A DNA stretch of 8,128 bases from Bacillota bacterium (GTDB lineage Bacteria > Bacillota > Clostridia > Peptostreptococcales > Anaerovoracaceae), in NCBI GenBank assembly GCA_029219125.1, contig JAQXSU010000297.1:1-8128 (forward strand), read 5' to 3'. Under the pieces are notes generated by a model that searched no databases, was not told where the DNA came from, and saw only the letters and a program-made list of their open reading frames with translations. Below, piece after piece: positions 6,366 through 8,128 of this stretch (its first letter is position 1; each line of letters starts with the position of its first letter). A program made the translations under genes and the position numbers.

Positions 6366-8128
6366 ACATGTCTCTCAGTACGGCATCCAGTTTATCTTTC
6401 AGTGCTTCCAGCACTCTGCCGTGGGCAGCTGCCACATCTTCATCGGTCAGAGTCCTGTCATTATGACGGTAAGTCAGATTGAAGGCCACGCTCTTCTTTC
6501 CTTCTTCCACCTGTTTTCCTCTGTATATATCAAACAGCTTTACGTTTCTCAAAATCTCAGTGCCTGCTTCGCGAATGACTGCTTCCATGTCTCCCACGGT
6601 CACATCTTCGTCTACCAGCAGTGCGATATCTCTGGTCATTGCAGGATATTTCGGCAGCGGAGCGAATACCTTCTCCAGATCTGCCAGCTCCGTAACAGTA
6701 TTGAACATGAGCTCTGCCGCATAGCACCGGGTGCCGATGCCATACTTGTCAGCAACCTGCGGATGCACTTCACCCATGATGCCCAGTTCCACTTCTTCCA
6801 CAGCCGGACCGCTTTCCAGCTCCACATCGTGATGGGCCACGATGCGGGCACAGCGTCCCGGGTGATATACGCCGTATTCACTTTCGGCGATGAACTCCAG
6901 ATCCCGGATACCCAGCTTGGACAGCAGTGCTTCCACCATGCCCTTCAGATAGAAGAAGTCCGCACCGCCGCCATAGAGGCCGATGCACAGATTATCCTGC
7001 TCGTCCGGCAGTCCCTTCGGGTCGATCAGATTGGCCGTGAAGGTATTTCCGATCTCGAAAGCTCTGACTGCTTCGATGTTTCTGGAATAGTTTCTTCCCA
7101 GAACCTCCAGCATAGCCGGCGTAAGGATGGTCCGCATCACAGAAGTATCTTCTCCCAGCGGGTTCAGAATCTTCACGAAGCATCTTTCCCAGGAGTCTTC
7201 ATCGATCCGCACATTGTCCACGCCCTTCGGGCTGACGAAGGAATAGGTCTGGATCTCCGTTGCACCCAGGCCGCAGAGGGTATCTCTGGCCAGATCCTTG
7301 ATGCTTCTCTCATAAGTCTGTCCGGATTCATTGTTTCCTCTCGGAATGGTCACCGGAATTCTGTCATATCCATAAAGACGGGCAACTTCTTCCGCCAGAT
7401 CTTCTTCAATTTCAATATCCTGACGCACGGTCGGCGCAGTGACGTACATGTCATCGCCTTCGCCTTCCACCTTCATTTCCAGGCTTTCGAAATACTTCAC
7501 CATTTCTTCTCTGGAAAGCTGCAGGCCCAGGATCTTATTGATTCTGCTGACTCTGCCGTGCACCGGTCTGGCTTCTTCCACCTGCGGATACACATCCACG
7601 CTGCCGCCCACTACGGTACCTGCACCGATCAGCTCAATGAGGGCACAGACACGGTCAGCCGCCGCTTCGCACAGGTTCGGGTCGATTCCCTTTTCATATC
7701 TTCCGGAAGCTTCGGTTCTCAGTTTCAGCCTGGAGGAAGTGGACCGGACGCTGGAACCCAGGAAGTTGGCGGATTCCACCACGATGGTCTTCGTATCCGC
7801 TTCGATCTCAGAGTTGAGGCCGCCCATGACGCCGGCCACTGCCACGGATTTTTCTCCGTCCTTGATCATCAGCATGTCGGAGGTCAGGGTTCTCTCGGTT
7901 CCGTCCAGCGTCGTGAATACTTCGCCGTCTTCTGCCGTATCCACCACGATCTTGTGGCCTGCGATGCTGTTGATATCGAAGGCGTGGAGCGGCTGGCCGT
8001 ATTCCAGCATAACGAAGTTGGTAATATCCACGATGTTATTGATCGGACGCATGCCTGCATGGATCAGCCGTCTCTGGAGCCACCACGGGGAATCGCAGAT
8101 TTTCACATTCTTTACGATTCTGGCAGTA
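6364..8128 (-). CDS. pheT: Phenylalanine--tRNA ligase beta subunit (C-terminal three quarters)
   Basis: PheT is the beta chain of the alpha2-beta2 synthetase that charges tRNA-Phe; it binds tRNA and hydrolyses mischarged Tyr-tRNA-Phe. The gene enters from the right edge, and 587 codons before the TAG stop are visible. Bacterial PheT is usually about 800 residues, so roughly 210 N-terminal residues, including the tRNA-binding EMAP-like domain, lie outside. Visible in order are the B3/B4 editing region, with SPWWLQRRL, INNIVDITN, PLHAFD (His codon at 7984-7986) and GVMGGLNSEIE; the B5 domain near GRVSRINKILGL through APTVRQDIEIEEDLAEEVARLYGYD; the catalytic-like core; and a C-terminal FDX-ACB domain from KYPAMTRDIALLVDEDV to the end, with RNVKLFDIYRG. 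The reading frame continues upstream to the window edge (TARIVKN before the GTG at 8104-8106), so that GTG is an internal valine codon, not a start. pheS is expected just upstream. Confidence 0.97.
   Translation of the reverse strand, partial: TARIVKNVKICDSPWWLQRRLIHAGMRPINNIVDITNFVMLEYGQPLHAFDINSIAGHKIVVDTAEDGEVFTTLDGTERTLTSDMLMIKDGEKSVAVAGVMGGLNSEIEADTKTIVVESANFLGSSVRSTSSRLKLRTEASGRYEKGIDPNLCEAAADRVCALIELIGAGTVVGGSVDVYPQVEEARPVHGRVSRINKILGLQLSREEMVKYFESLEMKVEGEGDDMYVTAPTVRQDIEIEEDLAEEVARLYGYDRIPVTIPRGNNESGQTYERSIKDLARDTLCGLGATEIQTYSFVSPKGVDNVRIDEDSWERCFVKILNPLGEDTSVMRTILTPAMLEVLGRNYSRNIEAVRAFEIGNTFTANLIDPKGLPDEQDNLCIGLYGGGADFFYLKGMVEALLSKLGIRDLEFIAESEYGVYHPGRCARIVAHHDVELESGPAVEEVELGIMGEVHPQVADKYGIGTRCYAAELMFNTVTELADLEKVFAPLPKYPAMTRDIALLVDEDVTVGDMEAVIREAGTEILRNVKLFDIYRGKQVEEGKKSVAFNLTYRHNDRTLTDEDVAAAHGRVLEALKDKLDAVLRDM

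Noticed and set aside
3557..6482. Several plus-strand open frames of 180-256 codons opposite mutS2, zapA and the end of pheT
   Set aside because: All lie opposite well-supported genes and have low-complexity translations (for example Phe/Leu-rich or Ser/Arg/Phe-rich opposite the coiled coils). None has a convincing ribosome binding site or domain.
8104..8106. GTG as a possible start of pheT
   Set aside because: The frame stays open to the window edge with TARIVKN, which matches conserved PheT sequence just before the SPWWLQ motif. A start here would also lack the N-terminal domains and has no ribosome binding site.

Overview
The window is a compact stretch of bacterial housekeeping genes, all read from the minus strand. 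It holds seven protein-coding genes, two of them cut by the window edges. From high to low coordinates (the direction of transcription) they are: pheT (partial, 5' end outside), zapA, mutS2, a DUF523/TudS-like gene, argS, a stand-alone radical SAM gene, and the start of a B12-binding radical SAM gene (3' end outside). No rRNA, tRNA, CRISPR array, insertion sequence or prophage gene is visible.

The likely source is an anaerobic, moderately GC-rich member of the Clostridia (Bacillota). This rests on the pheT-zapA-mutS2 order, a ZapA with a long C-terminal coiled coil, MutS2 with an Smr tail, strong AGGAG ribosome binding sites, and two oxygen-sensitive-type radical SAM enzymes next to each other. 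I cannot place it to family or genus.

Region 3485-8128 holds pheT, zapA and mutS2, packed so tightly that they must be co-transcribed. The pheT stop overlaps the zapA ribosome binding site, and the zapA stop overlaps the mutS2 start by 8 bases. Region 3015-3487 continues the chain: the ribosome binding site of the DUF523 gene lies in the last two codons of mutS2. A 66-base gap then leads to argS, and a 27-base gap leads to the first radical SAM gene. An intrinsic terminator-like hairpin (281-319) follows that gene. The B12-binding radical SAM gene starts 35 bases beyond the hairpin, with no clear promoter and a poor ribosome binding site.

Functionally the cluster joins tRNA charging (PheT, ArgRS), division-ring assembly (ZapA), handling of recombination intermediates or collided ribosomes (MutS2), and three probable iron-sulfur proteins of less certain role. 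I found no convincing undescribed system. The points most worth a second look are the CX4CX2C cluster motif in the first radical SAM protein, the eroded first motif of the MutS2 Smr domain, the extra cysteines in the DUF523 protein, and the hairpin between the two radical SAM genes.
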